Assembly: GCA_022842725.1 (NCBI GenBank) | Contig: JALHOZ010000006.1 | Coordinates: forward strand, 112,743 to 176,742 | DNA length: 64,000 bases | Origin: Saprospiraceae bacterium | GTDB lineage: Bacteria > Bacteroidota > Bacteroidia > Chitinophagales > Saprospiraceae | Direction of reading: 5' to 3' | Shown here: piece by piece, positions 1 through 9,686 of the stretch | Layout of the letters: every line of letters begins with the position of its first letter | How positions within the stretch are numbered: position 1 is the first letter of the stretch | The notes under the pieces: generated by a model | Seen by the model: only the letters and a program-made list of their open reading frames with translations | Database searches by the model: none | What the model was told of the DNA's origin: nothing | Translations under genes and position numbers: made by a program

Positions 1-1295
1 ACAAATCCAAAGGGGAAAAAATATTTGCCGGAGCCAAACATACCGGAGGTACGATACAGGTACAGGCCATCAAAAGAGTCAATCAATCTTATCTGACTTC
101 CCTTTGGGACGAACAGAATTTTTCTCCGGAAAGGAAAAACAATCATCACAAAATGATCGAAAATATTGGCAGATATTTTACCATCATTACCATGACAATA
201 GCTGTGCTGACCCTTATCTATTGGTTGTATGCCGATCCTTCCATTGCTTTCAATAGTTTTACCGCCGTTTTGATTGTAGCCTGTCCTTGTGCATTGTCTT
301 TAGCCACACCTTTTACTTATGGCAACATATTACGCCTTCTGGGCAAAAAACAATGTTATTTAAAAAATGTGGAAGTGATTGAAAATATTCAAAATGTCAA
401 CCACATCGTTTTTGATAAAACCGGAACCATCACAGATCATGATAAACTACAGTTGTCCTGGGTAGGTCCGCCTCTTTCTCAGGTAGACAGCTACTGTATA
501 AAAAGTGTGGCTTTTCAGTCCAATCACCCGTTGAGCCGGTCAATTTTTGCTATGATACCGGGACCCTATCAGGAAAAAGTGGTGGATTTTGAGGAATTTG
601 TCGGAAAAGGAACTCTTGCCGTTGTTGACCAAAAAAATATCAGAATCGGTTCCGAAATGTTTGTGTTCAACACCCAAAACAAAAATCACAAAAAAGGCGT
701 ATTTATTGTCATCGACGACCAGTTTATCGGTTATTTTGCCGTTCACAACCACCTTAGAGAAGGCGTATCAACATTATTTGACACTTTAGCAAAAAACCAT
801 AAAATCAGTATATTGTCAGGCGACAATGATTCGGAAAAAGAAAGACTTCAGTCCCTCTTTCCCGGTATTCAGGACATGTATTTCGACCAGAGTCCGAAAG
901 ACAAACTCCAAAAAATCAAAGAATTGCAGGAAGAAGGCCAAAATGTCATGATGATTGGTGACGGTCTGAATGACGCCGGAGCACTGAAGCAAAGCCAGAC
1001 CGGACTGGTGATTTCTAATGATTCTAACAATTTTACCCCGGCTTGTGACGGCATCATCGGTGCATCCGCGTTTAAGGATTTATTAAAAATCCTGACTTTT
1101 ATCAAAGGATCGAAAAAACTCATTATTGCGGCATTTATACTGGCGTTAGCCTATAATACCATTGGTCTTGGTTTTGCTGTACAGGGATTGTTATCACCGG
1201 TTATTGCAGCGATTCTGATGCCGGTCAGTTCAATCACGGTCATGTTATTCGGCGTTCTTTCCTCTACGTTTTTATTTAAAAAACATTTTTCCTAA
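1..1295 (+). CDS. Heavy-metal (P1B) P-type ATPase, 5' end outside window
   Basis: This is the C-terminal part of a metal-exporting P-type ATPase, probably copper. The reading frame is open from base 3, so the gene starts before the window. The ATG at 153 is internal: the codons before it encode actuator-domain sequence (GAKHTGGTIQVQ). Visible motifs are the transmembrane metal site CPC (about 282-290), the phosphorylation motif DKTGT (about 414), the P1B-specific HP dipeptide in SNHPLS, and the hinge GDGLNDAGAL. A final transmembrane pair follows. In Bacteroidota such ATPases often sit beside cbb3 oxidase genes (CcoI/FixI type), but only a pyruvate-kinase-like gene follows here, 12 bases downstream and probably cotranscribed. 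Metal specificity is inferred from CPC alone, and the N-terminal metal-binding domain cannot be seen. Confidence 0.93.
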   Translation, partial: KSKGEKIFAGAKHTGGTIQVQAIKRVNQSYLTSLWDEQNFSPERKNNHHKMIENIGRYFTIITMTIAVLTLIYWLYADPSIAFNSFTAVLIVACPCALSLATPFTYGNILRLLGKKQCYLKNVEVIENIQNVNHIVFDKTGTITDHDKLQLSWVGPPLSQVDSYCIKSVAFQSNHPLSRSIFAMIPGPYQEKVVDFEEFVGKGTLAVVDQKNIRIGSEMFVFNTQNKNHKKGVFIVIDDQFIGYFAVHNHLREGVSTLFDTLAKNHKISILSGDNDSEKERLQSLFPGIQDMYFDQSPKDKLQKIKELQEEGQNVMMIGDGLNDAGALKQSQTGLVISNDSNNFTPACDGIIGASAFKDLLKILTFIKGSKKLIIAAFILALAYNTIGLGFAVQGLLSPVIAAILMPVSSITVMLFGVLSSTFLFKKHFS

Positions 1296-1307
1296 AAACC
1301 CCAATGT

Positions 1308-2771
1308 ATGTATAATGCAAATGATATCCACCCGCAACTTGCTGATCTTGAAAAAAAAATGTCTGATAAAGAACTTGAATTCCGGTCCGTTTTCAGTCAG
1401 TTACACAAAGACCAACAAAAATCCGCTTCAAATCTCCTCCATTATTTGGTTTTGAGAGACCATGATATCAGAGATTTGCAAAACAAGCTACATATAGCCG
1501 GTTTGTCTTCTTTGGCAAGTTCAGAAGGCCACATCAAAAGACAGCTACAGGCCATCCGCGAAAGATTAGGACATGTTTATAAAAAAACACAAATATCAGA
1601 TATCCACCACGAATACGGGTCAAAAACCCTGATTGAAAGAAGTCGTACATTATTTGGCAATAAAGAATCACTGACATCACCTCACATTATGGTGACTTTT
1701 GACGTAACTTTTATCGAAAATTACGGATTGATAAAAACATTGCTACAAAACGGAATGAATGTAGCCCGGATCAATTGTGCGCATGATGACGAATCGGTTT
1801 GGTCTCAAATGATTTACCTGGTCAGGAAAGCTTGCCGCAAAACAGGGTTGGATTGCAAAATATATATGGACCTCGCCGGACCAAAAATCAGAACCTCGAT
1901 CAGGTATAAAGGTAAAATGGTCGACAAAATTAATGTTCGCGAAGGAGACACGTTCTGGTTGGCAGAAGAAAACATTGATTTTGGCAAAAAAGATATTCTC
2001 ATTCATCCCAATGAAACAGGTATCGTTCAATATCTTAAAAAAGGCAACAGGGTTTTTATCGACGATGGGGTTATAAAAGGAGAAGTCGAAAAAGTAGAGG
2101 AAGGTAGAGTCAAAGTTCGAATCGTCAGAATTTCGTCAGAAAAATCCAGAATCAAGTCCGGAAAGGGTTTAAATTTTCCTGATTCGGTTTTACAAATCCC
2201 TTCTCTCACCGAATACGATCTCAGTTGCCTGCCTTTTATCGTAGAAAACGCTGACCTCGTAGGTTATTCCTTTGTAAGATATGCCGCTGATGTAGCTCAG
2301 TTAATGAACTATTTGGCACAATATAAAGAAAAAACACCCGATATCATCATCAAAATTGAAACACCGGAAGCAGTTCAAAACTTGCCTCATCTATTATTGC
2401 AGGGCATGAAAAACCAAATTTTTGGGGTTATGATCGCCCGCGGAGACCTGGCAGTTGAGATTGGTTTTGAAAGAACCGGCGAAATCCAGGACGAAATTTT
2501 ATGGATTTGCGAAGCTGCCCATGTTCCGGTGATCTGGGCCACCCAGGTTCTGGAATCCCTCAACAAATCCGGTATGGCAACCCGATCTGAAATCACGGAT
2601 GCTGCCCATGCCGGAAAAGCGGAATGTATCATGATCAATAAAGGGGATTACACGCTTGAGGTTATCGAGACCCTTAAAGAAATCGGTGCAAGAATGGGCG
2701 GCCATCAGGTTAAAAAAAGATTTACCTTCCGACCTTTAAACATTGCCCGAAGGTTTTTTAACAAAAGGTAA
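1308..2771 (+). CDS. Pyruvate kinase-like protein with N-terminal extension and no C-terminal domain
   Basis: A 487-residue protein carrying the pyruvate kinase barrel and B domain at about residues 125-470. It has about 120 extra N-terminal residues, partly helical and charged, and lacks the usual allosteric C-terminal domain. Catalytic elements present are R and N in NVARINCAH (151-159), the lysine in IIIKIETPE (K349), the Mg-binding E351, ARGD (377-380) and T412 in ATQVLES. The K+ site differs: the usual NFSHG is NCAHD, and the usual LDTKGPEIR is MDLAGPKIR. The Lys in place of Glu is the residue linked to K+-independent pyruvate kinases. The gene lies 12 bases after the P-type ATPase. It could be a real pyruvate kinase or a PEP-binding relative; the fold assignment is secure but the physiological reaction is not. 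Confidence 0.82.
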   Translation: MYNANDIHPQLADLEKKMSDKELEFRSVFSQLHKDQQKSASNLLHYLVLRDHDIRDLQNKLHIAGLSSLASSEGHIKRQLQAIRERLGHVYKKTQISDIHHEYGSKTLIERSRTLFGNKESLTSPHIMVTFDVTFIENYGLIKTLLQNGMNVARINCAHDDESVWSQMIYLVRKACRKTGLDCKIYMDLAGPKIRTSIRYKGKMVDKINVREGDTFWLAEENIDFGKKDILIHPNETGIVQYLKKGNRVFIDDGVIKGEVEKVEEGRVKVRIVRISSEKSRIKSGKGLNFPDSVLQIPSLTEYDLSCLPFIVENADLVGYSFVRYAADVAQLMNYLAQYKEKTPDIIIKIETPEAVQNLPHLLLQGMKNQIFGVMIARGDLAVEIGFERTGEIQDEILWICEAAHVPVIWATQVLESLNKSGMATRSEITDAAHAGKAECIMINKGDYTLEVIETLKEIGARMGGHQVKKRFTFRPLNIARRFFNKR

Positions 2772-2791
2772 AAAAGTTACCTTTTCTTTTT
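2763..2791 (+). terminator. Rho-independent terminator after pyruvate kinase-like gene
   Basis: A 9-base-pair perfect stem (AAAAGGTAA / TTACCTTTT) with a 5-base loop is followed by CTTTTT. The left arm includes the stop codon of the preceding gene. It separates the ATPase-kinase unit from the ribonuclease/barstar unit. Confidence 0.7.
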
Positions 2792-2838
2792 GGTGGGAAT
2801 TTGTTTGAAAAGCTTGCTTCTTTAAACAAGAATATAGC

Positions 2839-2846
2839 TATTTTTG
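2839..2846 (+). promoter_or_regulatory. Bacteroidota -7 promoter element before ribonuclease gene
   Basis: TATTTTTG matches the Bacteroidota sigma-A -7 consensus TAnnTTTG. It lies just after the terminator at 2763-2791. Transcription would start around 2852, which rules out the in-frame TTG at 2844 as start codon and favours the GTG at 2871. Confidence 0.6.
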
Positions 2847-2870
2847 CATTCCAATAGAATACCTTTTCCG

Positions 2871-3311
2871 GTGAAAAATTTTGCAAAAACAGTATATCTT
2901 CTTTTTTTCCTGATCTTTACGGTCACCCTTGTTTTTTATTACACTCAGCAACATAAAAACAAAGGACAAGAGCCCAACGAAACCAATCGTCAGACGGAAA
3001 ACCAAAACACCCCATCCTCTCCATTACAAAGTAAGGAAATTCCGGTTTACGTGTATGATGTGTATGATTACATCAAACAAAACGGCAAAGCTCCATCCGG
3101 TTATGTCGGAGGACGTACCTTTTTCAACAGAGAAAAAATATTGCCGCTTACCGATGGTGGACGTCAAAAAATCAAGTATCGGGAATGGGATGTTCATCCC
3201 AAAAAAGAAGGAATCAATCGTGGTGCCGAACGTTTGGTGACCGGTTCTGATCAATCTGCCTACTACACCCACGATCATTACAATAGTTTTATTTCACTAA
3301 CAATCGAATGA
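2871..3311 (+). CDS. Membrane-anchored barnase-family guanyl-specific ribonuclease
   Basis: A 146-residue protein with a short basic start, one hydrophobic segment (about residues 7-25) without an obvious signal-peptidase site, a polar linker, and a barnase/RNase Sa-type domain (about 58-146). Barnase catalytic residues can be matched by eye: Glu in YREWD (E105, barnase E73), two Arg in INRGAER (R117 and R121, barnase R83 and R87) and His in THDHYNSF (H136, barnase H102). The domain should therefore cleave RNA at G, exposed on the outer face of the inner membrane or beyond. A barstar gene begins one base after its stop. The GTG start at 2871 is chosen because the upstream TTG (2844) lies within the -7 element and no ATG is available. 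The role (secreted nuclease, competition or scavenging) is not shown by the sequence. Confidence 0.85.
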   Translation: MKNFAKTVYLLFFLIFTVTLVFYYTQQHKNKGQEPNETNRQTENQNTPSSPLQSKEIPVYVYDVYDYIKQNGKAPSGYVGGRTFFNREKILPLTDGGRQKIKYREWDVHPKKEGINRGAERLVTGSDQSAYYTHDHYNSFISLTIE

Positions 3312-3312
3312 T

Positions 3313-3657
3313 ATGATCCGCAAATCTTATGACATTATAACAAGTGAAGACACTGTATTTATTTTGATACAGGGAAAAGGCATACATACGTTGACAGATC
3401 TTTTGGATATATTTTCACAAACCCTGCAATTTCCTGAATATTTCGGAAATAATCTGGATGCTTTATATGACATGTTGACTGATTTACAATGGCTACCCTA
3501 TCAACATATTATTGTGATTATAAAAAATGATATTCCATATTTTGAAAACGATCTGGATATTAAAGAAGAACTCCTTGAAATATTCCGTTTGGCCGACGAA
3601 GAACAAATGGAAAACAAAAAAATCCAACTTTGCTTTGAAGATTTGGTGGACAAATAA
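3313..3657 (+). CDS. Barstar-family ribonuclease inhibitor
   Basis: A 114-residue cytoplasmic protein with no signal peptide and the length of barstar plus about 25 residues. The diagnostic helix PEYFGNNLDALYDML (41-55) matches the barnase-binding helix of barstar. Tyr43, Asn47, Asp49 and Asp53 correspond to barstar Tyr29, Asn33, Asp35 and Asp39; Asp39 is the residue that plugs the barnase active site. The ATG is one base past the ribonuclease stop, so the two are surely cotranscribed and form a toxin/immunity pair. Inhibition of the neighbour is inferred from family and context. An AT-rich stretch without an obvious terminator follows. Confidence 0.92.
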   Translation: MIRKSYDIITSEDTVFILIQGKGIHTLTDLLDIFSQTLQFPEYFGNNLDALYDMLTDLQWLPYQHIIVIIKNDIPYFENDLDIKEELLEIFRLADEEQMENKKIQLCFEDLVDK

Positions 3658-3820
3658 ACAAACTGTCAATTTTTCAGGAAAAAACAAAAACTACCGACAT
3701 AATTCAGACAAAAATACGATATAAATAGCCATTTTGTCATAAAAAAGATTGTGGCACATTTCATGATGTGAAAAGGTATCTTTAAATATTTTATCACGTA
3801 ATTAAAAAAGTTAATATCAT

Positions 3821-4084
3821 ATGAAGCCAATTAATGACAGAGTAGTTGTAAAACCGGCTCCGGCAGAAGAAAAAACGGCAGGAGGTATCATCATTCCTGA
3901 TACAGCCAAAGAAAAACCACAAAGAGGAGAAGTTATTTCTGTAGGCCCGGGAAAAGAAGGAAACAAAATGACCGTTAAAAAAGGTGATATTGTCCTTTAC
4001 GGAAAATATGCCGGACAGGAAATCAATCACAAAGGTGTCGACTATCTCATCATGAGGGAGGATGACATTTTGGTAATTTTATAA
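3821..4084 (+). CDS. groES: Co-chaperonin GroES
   Basis: An 87-residue GroES (Cpn10), the lid of the GroEL folding chamber in the cytoplasm. The start [12 protein letters not shown], the mobile loop [14 protein letters not shown] and the end [10 protein letters not shown] are all typical. groEL follows after 45 bases. The 160-base upstream region has no CIRCE inverted repeat (the HrcA operator). A sequence TATCTTTA at 3777-3784 is one base off the Bacteroidota -7 element and is the best promoter candidate. Assignment is essentially certain. Confidence 0.98.
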   Translation: MKPINDRVVVKPAPAEEKTAGGIIIPDTAKEKPQRGEVISVGPGKEGNKMTVKKGDIVLYGKYAGQEINHKGVDYLIMREDDILVIL

Positions 4085-4117
4085 TCTGTTTAAAATTTTA
4101 TTTCGTTAATCCATTAA

Positions 4118-5761
<1,644 letters not shown>

Positions 5762-5786
5762 TCTTTTTTGTGTACGTAATACAAGA

Positions 5787-5823
5787 GGTCTTTCGGAAAT
5801 CCGGAAGGCCTTTTTATTTTTTA
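5787..5823 (+). terminator. Rho-independent terminator of groES-groEL
   Basis: A 10-base-pair stem GGTCTTTCGG / CCGGAAGGCC (two G-U pairs in RNA) with loop AAAT is followed directly by TTTTTATTTTTT. Confidence 0.85.
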
Positions 5824-5893
5824 TAAAATCTACCGTTTATCTTTGAAAAAATGTTAAAATTTTCAAAAAAGTCCAAAAAATAAGGCGAACAAC

Positions 5894-5923
5894 TTGACAA
5901 TTTAAAATTTATACATATTTTTG
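5894..5923 (+). promoter_or_regulatory. Promoter of the di-haem peroxidase gene
   Basis: TTGACA at 5894-5899 and TATTTTTG at 5916-5923 match the Bacteroidota -33 and -7 elements, with 19 bases between TTG and TA. The start codon is 39 bases downstream of the -7 element. Confidence 0.65.
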
Positions 5924-5961
5924 TTGTAAATTTATTAACAATTATAAAAAATATTGTCATT

Positions 5962-7137
5962 ATGAAGAAATTTAATTTTTTTATCGCTTCTATTTTATTT
6001 TCCGGAATGTTTTTGATATCATCATGTGGAGATAACGAACCTGATGTTACTATCACTTATTATGGTGAAAAAGAATACAAAGAATTATCAAAACATATCA
6101 ACATTCCTGAATTTCCGTACGATTACAGTTTCAGCCTTCCCAAGCACACATTTTTAACATCCACACCGATGAACGACGATCTTGCGACATTGGGAAGAGT
6201 ATTATTTTATGATAAAAATTTGTCTAAAGACAAAACTATATCCTGCGCATCATGCCATAAACAGGAAATAGCATTTTCCGATGATGTAGCTTTTTCTGAA
6301 GGAGTGCAAAACAGAGCAACTGCGAGAAACTCAATAGCTTTGGGGTCTGTTCTAAATTTTGCCGCCTATTATGGAAATTTCGGAGGAGTACCATTCTTTT
6401 GGGACAATCGTGCAACCTCTGTACAGGATCAAAGTAGAGCCACTTTAGGGAATCCAAGAGAAATGGATATGCAAATGCATGAAGTAGCTGATGCTGTAAA
6501 CGGCCTGGATTATTACAAACCTTTGATCAAGCAGGCATATAAAGGTTCAGGAGATTTATCTGAAACTCAAATATTAAATGCTATTGGAGAATTTGTTAAT
6601 TCTATAACCAACTATAATACAAAATTTGACAGAGAGCTTGATAAGCAATGGCAAACTTATGGTTCGTCTGGCAACAATGTCGCCAGGGAATTTTCCGGAT
6701 TTTCTGCAAGCGAAAATAACGGTAAAAAATTATACCTTCAACATTGTGCAAATTGTCACGGTTCTAACTCTGCAAGACCACCGGTTATGAAAGCCAATAA
6801 CGGTTTGATGATGCAATATGATGATCTGGGAGTAGCTTCAAATACGGGCCAAAGTCAGGATGAATCTATGTTTAAGGTTCCTACCCTTCGAAATATTTCC
6901 AGAACAGCACCTTACATGCATAATGGAATGTTTAAAACCTTAAAAGATGTAATTAACCATTATAGTGAAGGAATAAAAAATCATAAAAACTTATCTTCAG
7001 ACCTTAAAACTGATTCATACCCTAAAATAATGAACTTTTCAGAAACGGAAAAAGAAGATCTCATCGCATTTTTAAAGACACTTAATGATGAAAAAGTTAT
7101 AAATGATCCCAAGTTTTCCGATCCTTTCCAAAAATAG
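5962..7137 (+). CDS. Di-haem cytochrome c peroxidase / MauG family lipoprotein
   Basis: A 391-residue exported protein with a lipoprotein signal ending at LISSC (Cys about residue 22). Two c-type haem motifs are visible: CASCH early (about residue 95) and CANCH in the second half (about 260). The stretch LATLGRVLFYDKNLSKD and the motif FWDNRA are typical of bacterial cytochrome c peroxidases. It should reduce hydrogen peroxide (or oxidise a protein or metabolite substrate, as MauG does) on the periplasmic side. It has its own promoter; a putative lipoprotein follows after 70 bases. The electron donor and true substrate cannot be read from sequence. Confidence 0.93.
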   Translation: MKKFNFFIASILFSGMFLISSCGDNEPDVTITYYGEKEYKELSKHINIPEFPYDYSFSLPKHTFLTSTPMNDDLATLGRVLFYDKNLSKDKTISCASCHKQEIAFSDDVAFSEGVQNRATARNSIALGSVLNFAAYYGNFGGVPFFWDNRATSVQDQSRATLGNPREMDMQMHEVADAVNGLDYYKPLIKQAYKGSGDLSETQILNAIGEFVNSITNYNTKFDRELDKQWQTYGSSGNNVAREFSGFSASENNGKKLYLQHCANCHGSNSARPPVMKANNGLMMQYDDLGVASNTGQSQDESMFKVPTLRNISRTAPYMHNGMFKTLKDVINHYSEGIKNHKNLSSDLKTDSYPKIMNFSETEKEDLIAFLKTLNDEKVINDPKFSDPFQK

Positions 7138-7207
7138 TCAATCACACCATTAAAACCTTTATCACAAATCGTAGTTTCTGACTGGAAATATTTGTATATT
7201 GAGTCTT

Positions 7208-8002
7208 ATGAAAAAAATCTCTTTTCTTTATTATTTTATAACACTTTATATAACAGGATGTTTGATTCTTCAGACATCCTGTAGTTCTCCTACAGGATTA
7301 CACACTCCTTCCTTTGATGGGGTTCAGACAGTTTACAGCAAAGGCCAGTCAATACACTCTTTAACCACAGGTCCTTCGATAGGCAAATATTACAACTATA
7401 GCCCTTTAAAAAATTTAGGTTTGTTTGCAGATGTAAGAGCAAACAATTGGATGCCACAGGCATCCATAGCGATAGGCGGGTATTCAGCAAATTATACGAC
7501 AAAAGCTAGCTTAAACAAATATGAAGTATTGGAAAAATATCAACAAGGTTTCCATTTTGACTCTTATTTGGGTTTTGGTTTTGTACAAGGTTTTGAACAA
7601 TTGATTGATGGCGAAAACACCGGATTTTTTTCACCAAACTTAAAAATCAGCGAATTAACATACCAAAGTTTTCGCACCTATGGCCAGGTCGGAGGACATT
7701 TCAAATCAAGAAGTGTAAAACTTGATGCTGTCTACAGACTTAATTATTATGACATTGACAAGTTGCTGTTTAAACCAAAATCAGAAAAGTTTTTTTCATA
7801 TGTGGATGATGTCGCAAAAAACAATCCACATATCCTCAACGAATTGCAGTTTTTAGTCAGTCTGGGAAGTAATGACCTAAAAGTGGTCATTGGATTGAAT
7901 GTTGTTTTAAAGGGAAAAAATGCAAATCTTTTCAATTATTCTAAATTTAATTCCGGACAATTAGGTTGTACTTATATTTTTGATAACTTTGACAGATATT
8001 AA
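7208..8002 (+). CDS. Putative lipoprotein, unknown function
   Basis: A 264-residue protein I do not recognise. The ATG at 7208 is chosen over an in-frame TTG at 7199. The N-terminus is basic then hydrophobic, with two possible lipobox cysteines: ITGC (residue 18) and QTSC (about 25). The body is rich in Tyr, Asn, Ser and Gly with alternating hydrophobic residues, as in an outer-membrane beta-structure. It lies 70 bases after the di-haem peroxidase and 35 bases before a hydrolase gene, all on the same strand. A link to the peroxidase is possible only from position. Confidence 0.65.
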   Translation: MKKISFLYYFITLYITGCLILQTSCSSPTGLHTPSFDGVQTVYSKGQSIHSLTTGPSIGKYYNYSPLKNLGLFADVRANNWMPQASIAIGGYSANYTTKASLNKYEVLEKYQQGFHFDSYLGFGFVQGFEQLIDGENTGFFSPNLKISELTYQSFRTYGQVGGHFKSRSVKLDAVYRLNYYDIDKLLFKPKSEKFFSYVDDVAKNNPHILNELQFLVSLGSNDLKVVIGLNVVLKGKNANLFNYSKFNSGQLGCTYIFDNFDRY

Positions 8003-8037
8003 TCAAAGTTATTTTTTTGGATTTCCTGTTAAACCAT

Positions 8038-8883
8038 ATGACACTGATCATTATTATCGTTGTGGTAATATATCTGGGCATTAGTATTGCGGTTTACTTC
8101 ATACAGGACTATGTCTTGTTCAGACCTGAAAAACTACATAAAGAATTCAGTTTTGAATACAAAAATCTTTCTTTTCAGGAATATTTGGTTGAAGTGAAAC
8201 CCGGGGTGACTATTTCAGGAATACGCTTTAAATGTCAGGAACCGAAAGGTGTGGTTTTTTATCTGAAAGGCAACAGTAAAAGTATCAAAGGCTGGGGCAA
8301 ATTTGCCATTGATTTTATTCGGTATCAATATGATGTCATTATGATCGATTACCGGGGTTTTGGTAAAAGTACCGGCATCAGAACACAGGAAGAAATCATA
8401 GAAGATCTTCAGACCATCTACAACAAAATTAAAGAAAAAGTAGATGAAAATTTTATCATCTTATACGGTAGATCTATGGGTTCGGGTTTTGCTACTAAAC
8501 TAGCTTCCAAAAACAATCCCAGAATGTTGATACTTGACGCGCCTTACTATAGCATGAGCAAAACCACAGGCAGGTATTTACCTTTTTTGCCCATGTCATG
8601 GTTGCTTAAATTTCCTGTACCAACCTACAAATGGATAAAATATGTCCGATGCCCCATCCATATTCTACACGGAACCAAAGATACCTTGATTCCTTTTTCA
8701 TCCAGTATCAAATTAGCCTCTATACATCCAAAATCAACCAATCTTCACCCGATTATTGGCGGAGGACATAATAATCTTCATAATTTCGAATCCTACCATC
8801 AAACGTTATCTGAAATTTTCACCCTGGACAAACTTGCATTTAATGAAGAGAAGTCCAGTCTGCACTACAAAAGAAAACAATGA
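8038..8883 (+). CDS. Alpha/beta hydrolase with N-terminal membrane segment (first paralogue)
   Basis: A 281-residue alpha/beta-hydrolase. An N-terminal hydrophobic segment (about residues 2-22) should anchor it to the membrane with the enzyme outside. The nucleophile elbow is GRSMG, the acid lies in HGTKDTLIP, and the catalytic His is in GGGHNNL. The motif DYRGFGKSTG is typical of the family of serine hydrolases related to BEM46/ABHD13. ATG 8038 is preferred; an in-frame TTG at 8017 would add seven residues. The stop overlaps the ATG of the next gene (ATGA), a clearly related paralogue, so the pair probably arose by tandem duplication and is translationally coupled. Substrate unknown. Confidence 0.85.
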   Translation: MTLIIIIVVVIYLGISIAVYFIQDYVLFRPEKLHKEFSFEYKNLSFQEYLVEVKPGVTISGIRFKCQEPKGVVFYLKGNSKSIKGWGKFAIDFIRYQYDVIMIDYRGFGKSTGIRTQEEIIEDLQTIYNKIKEKVDENFIILYGRSMGSGFATKLASKNNPRMLILDAPYYSMSKTTGRYLPFLPMSWLLKFPVPTYKWIKYVRCPIHILHGTKDTLIPFSSSIKLASIHPKSTNLHPIIGGGHNNLHNFESYHQTLSEIFTLDKLAFNEEKSSLHYKRKQ

Positions 8884-9686
8884 TGACGGGTTTTAAAAAA
8901 ACAGGAATTTTGTCACTTTTTCTTTTTGTGTTTTGTGGTATATGTTACTTTAACATTGATACTATAACAGAAAAAATTGTTTTTCAACCTAAATATACCT
9001 ACCCTGCCGAAAAACCATTACCTCATTTTCATATAAGGCAATCAGATACAACCTTAAAAACAAATGACAACCAAAGGATTCATGTGATACAATATTTTGC
9101 CCAAAACCCCAAAGGCACCATAATGTACTGCCATGGCAACAGAGGAAATCTGAATAAATGGGGACCTGAGGCATCACAATTTGTCAGATACGGATACAAT
9201 GTCGTTGTTTGGGATTACCGGGGTTATGGACAAAGTACCGGAAAACCAACCTTCGACAATATTCTGACAGACGGTAAAACGGTGCTGGAATACATCCGAC
9301 ACAGCGAAAAAAATATAATCATTTTCGGAAGATCGTTAGGTTCCGGAATTGCGTGTAAACTATCCTCAGAACCGGGTGTTTCTAAAATCATACTTGAAAC
9401 TCCGTATTCCAGCATGAAAGATGTATTTCGATATCATGCGGGATTTTTGAGTTCCCTGACTAAAATTGACATTCCTTCTTATACATTCATACAAAAAACC
9501 TTTAAACCTATTTTAATACTTCATGGTGATGCGGACGAGGTCATTCCTTTGGATTCCGCAAAAAAATTAGCCGGATATATTCCCAAAAACAATCTTCGTT
9601 TTATCGAAATACCTAACGGAGAACATAACAATCTGGCTGATTTTGACATTTATCATGCTTCTTTGGAAAACTTTTTACATGAGTAA
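8880..9686 (+). CDS. Alpha/beta hydrolase with N-terminal membrane segment (second paralogue)
   Basis: A 268-residue paralogue of the preceding gene with the same layout: N-terminal hydrophobic segment (about 8-25), DYRGYGQSTG, nucleophile elbow GRSLG, acid in HGDADEVIP and His in GEHNNLADF. Its start overlaps the upstream stop by four bases, and its 3' end overlaps the start of crtY by 8 bases. The overlapping arrangement implies one transcript with carotenoid cyclisation, although hydrolase function in that pathway is only a guess. A second in-frame ATG at 8883 could be used instead. Confidence 0.85.
   Translation: MMTGFKKTGILSLFLFVFCGICYFNIDTITEKIVFQPKYTYPAEKPLPHFHIRQSDTTLKTNDNQRIHVIQYFAQNPKGTIMYCHGNRGNLNKWGPEASQFVRYGYNVVVWDYRGYGQSTGKPTFDNILTDGKTVLEYIRHSEKNIIIFGRSLGSGIACKLSSEPGVSKIILETPYSSMKDVFRYHAGFLSSLTKIDIPSYTFIQKTFKPILILHGDADEVIPLDSAKKLAGYIPKNNLRFIEIPNGEHNNLADFDIYHASLENFLHE

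Noticed and set aside
3745..3775. TGGCAC at about 3752 upstream of groES resembling the -24 half of a sigma-54 promoter
   Set aside because: The -12 half (TTGC after five bases) is missing, and no other sign of sigma-54 control is present.
3658..3820. Possible CIRCE operator upstream of groES-groEL
   Set aside because: Searched by eye for TTAGCACTC-N9-GAGTGCTAA; no such inverted repeat is present.
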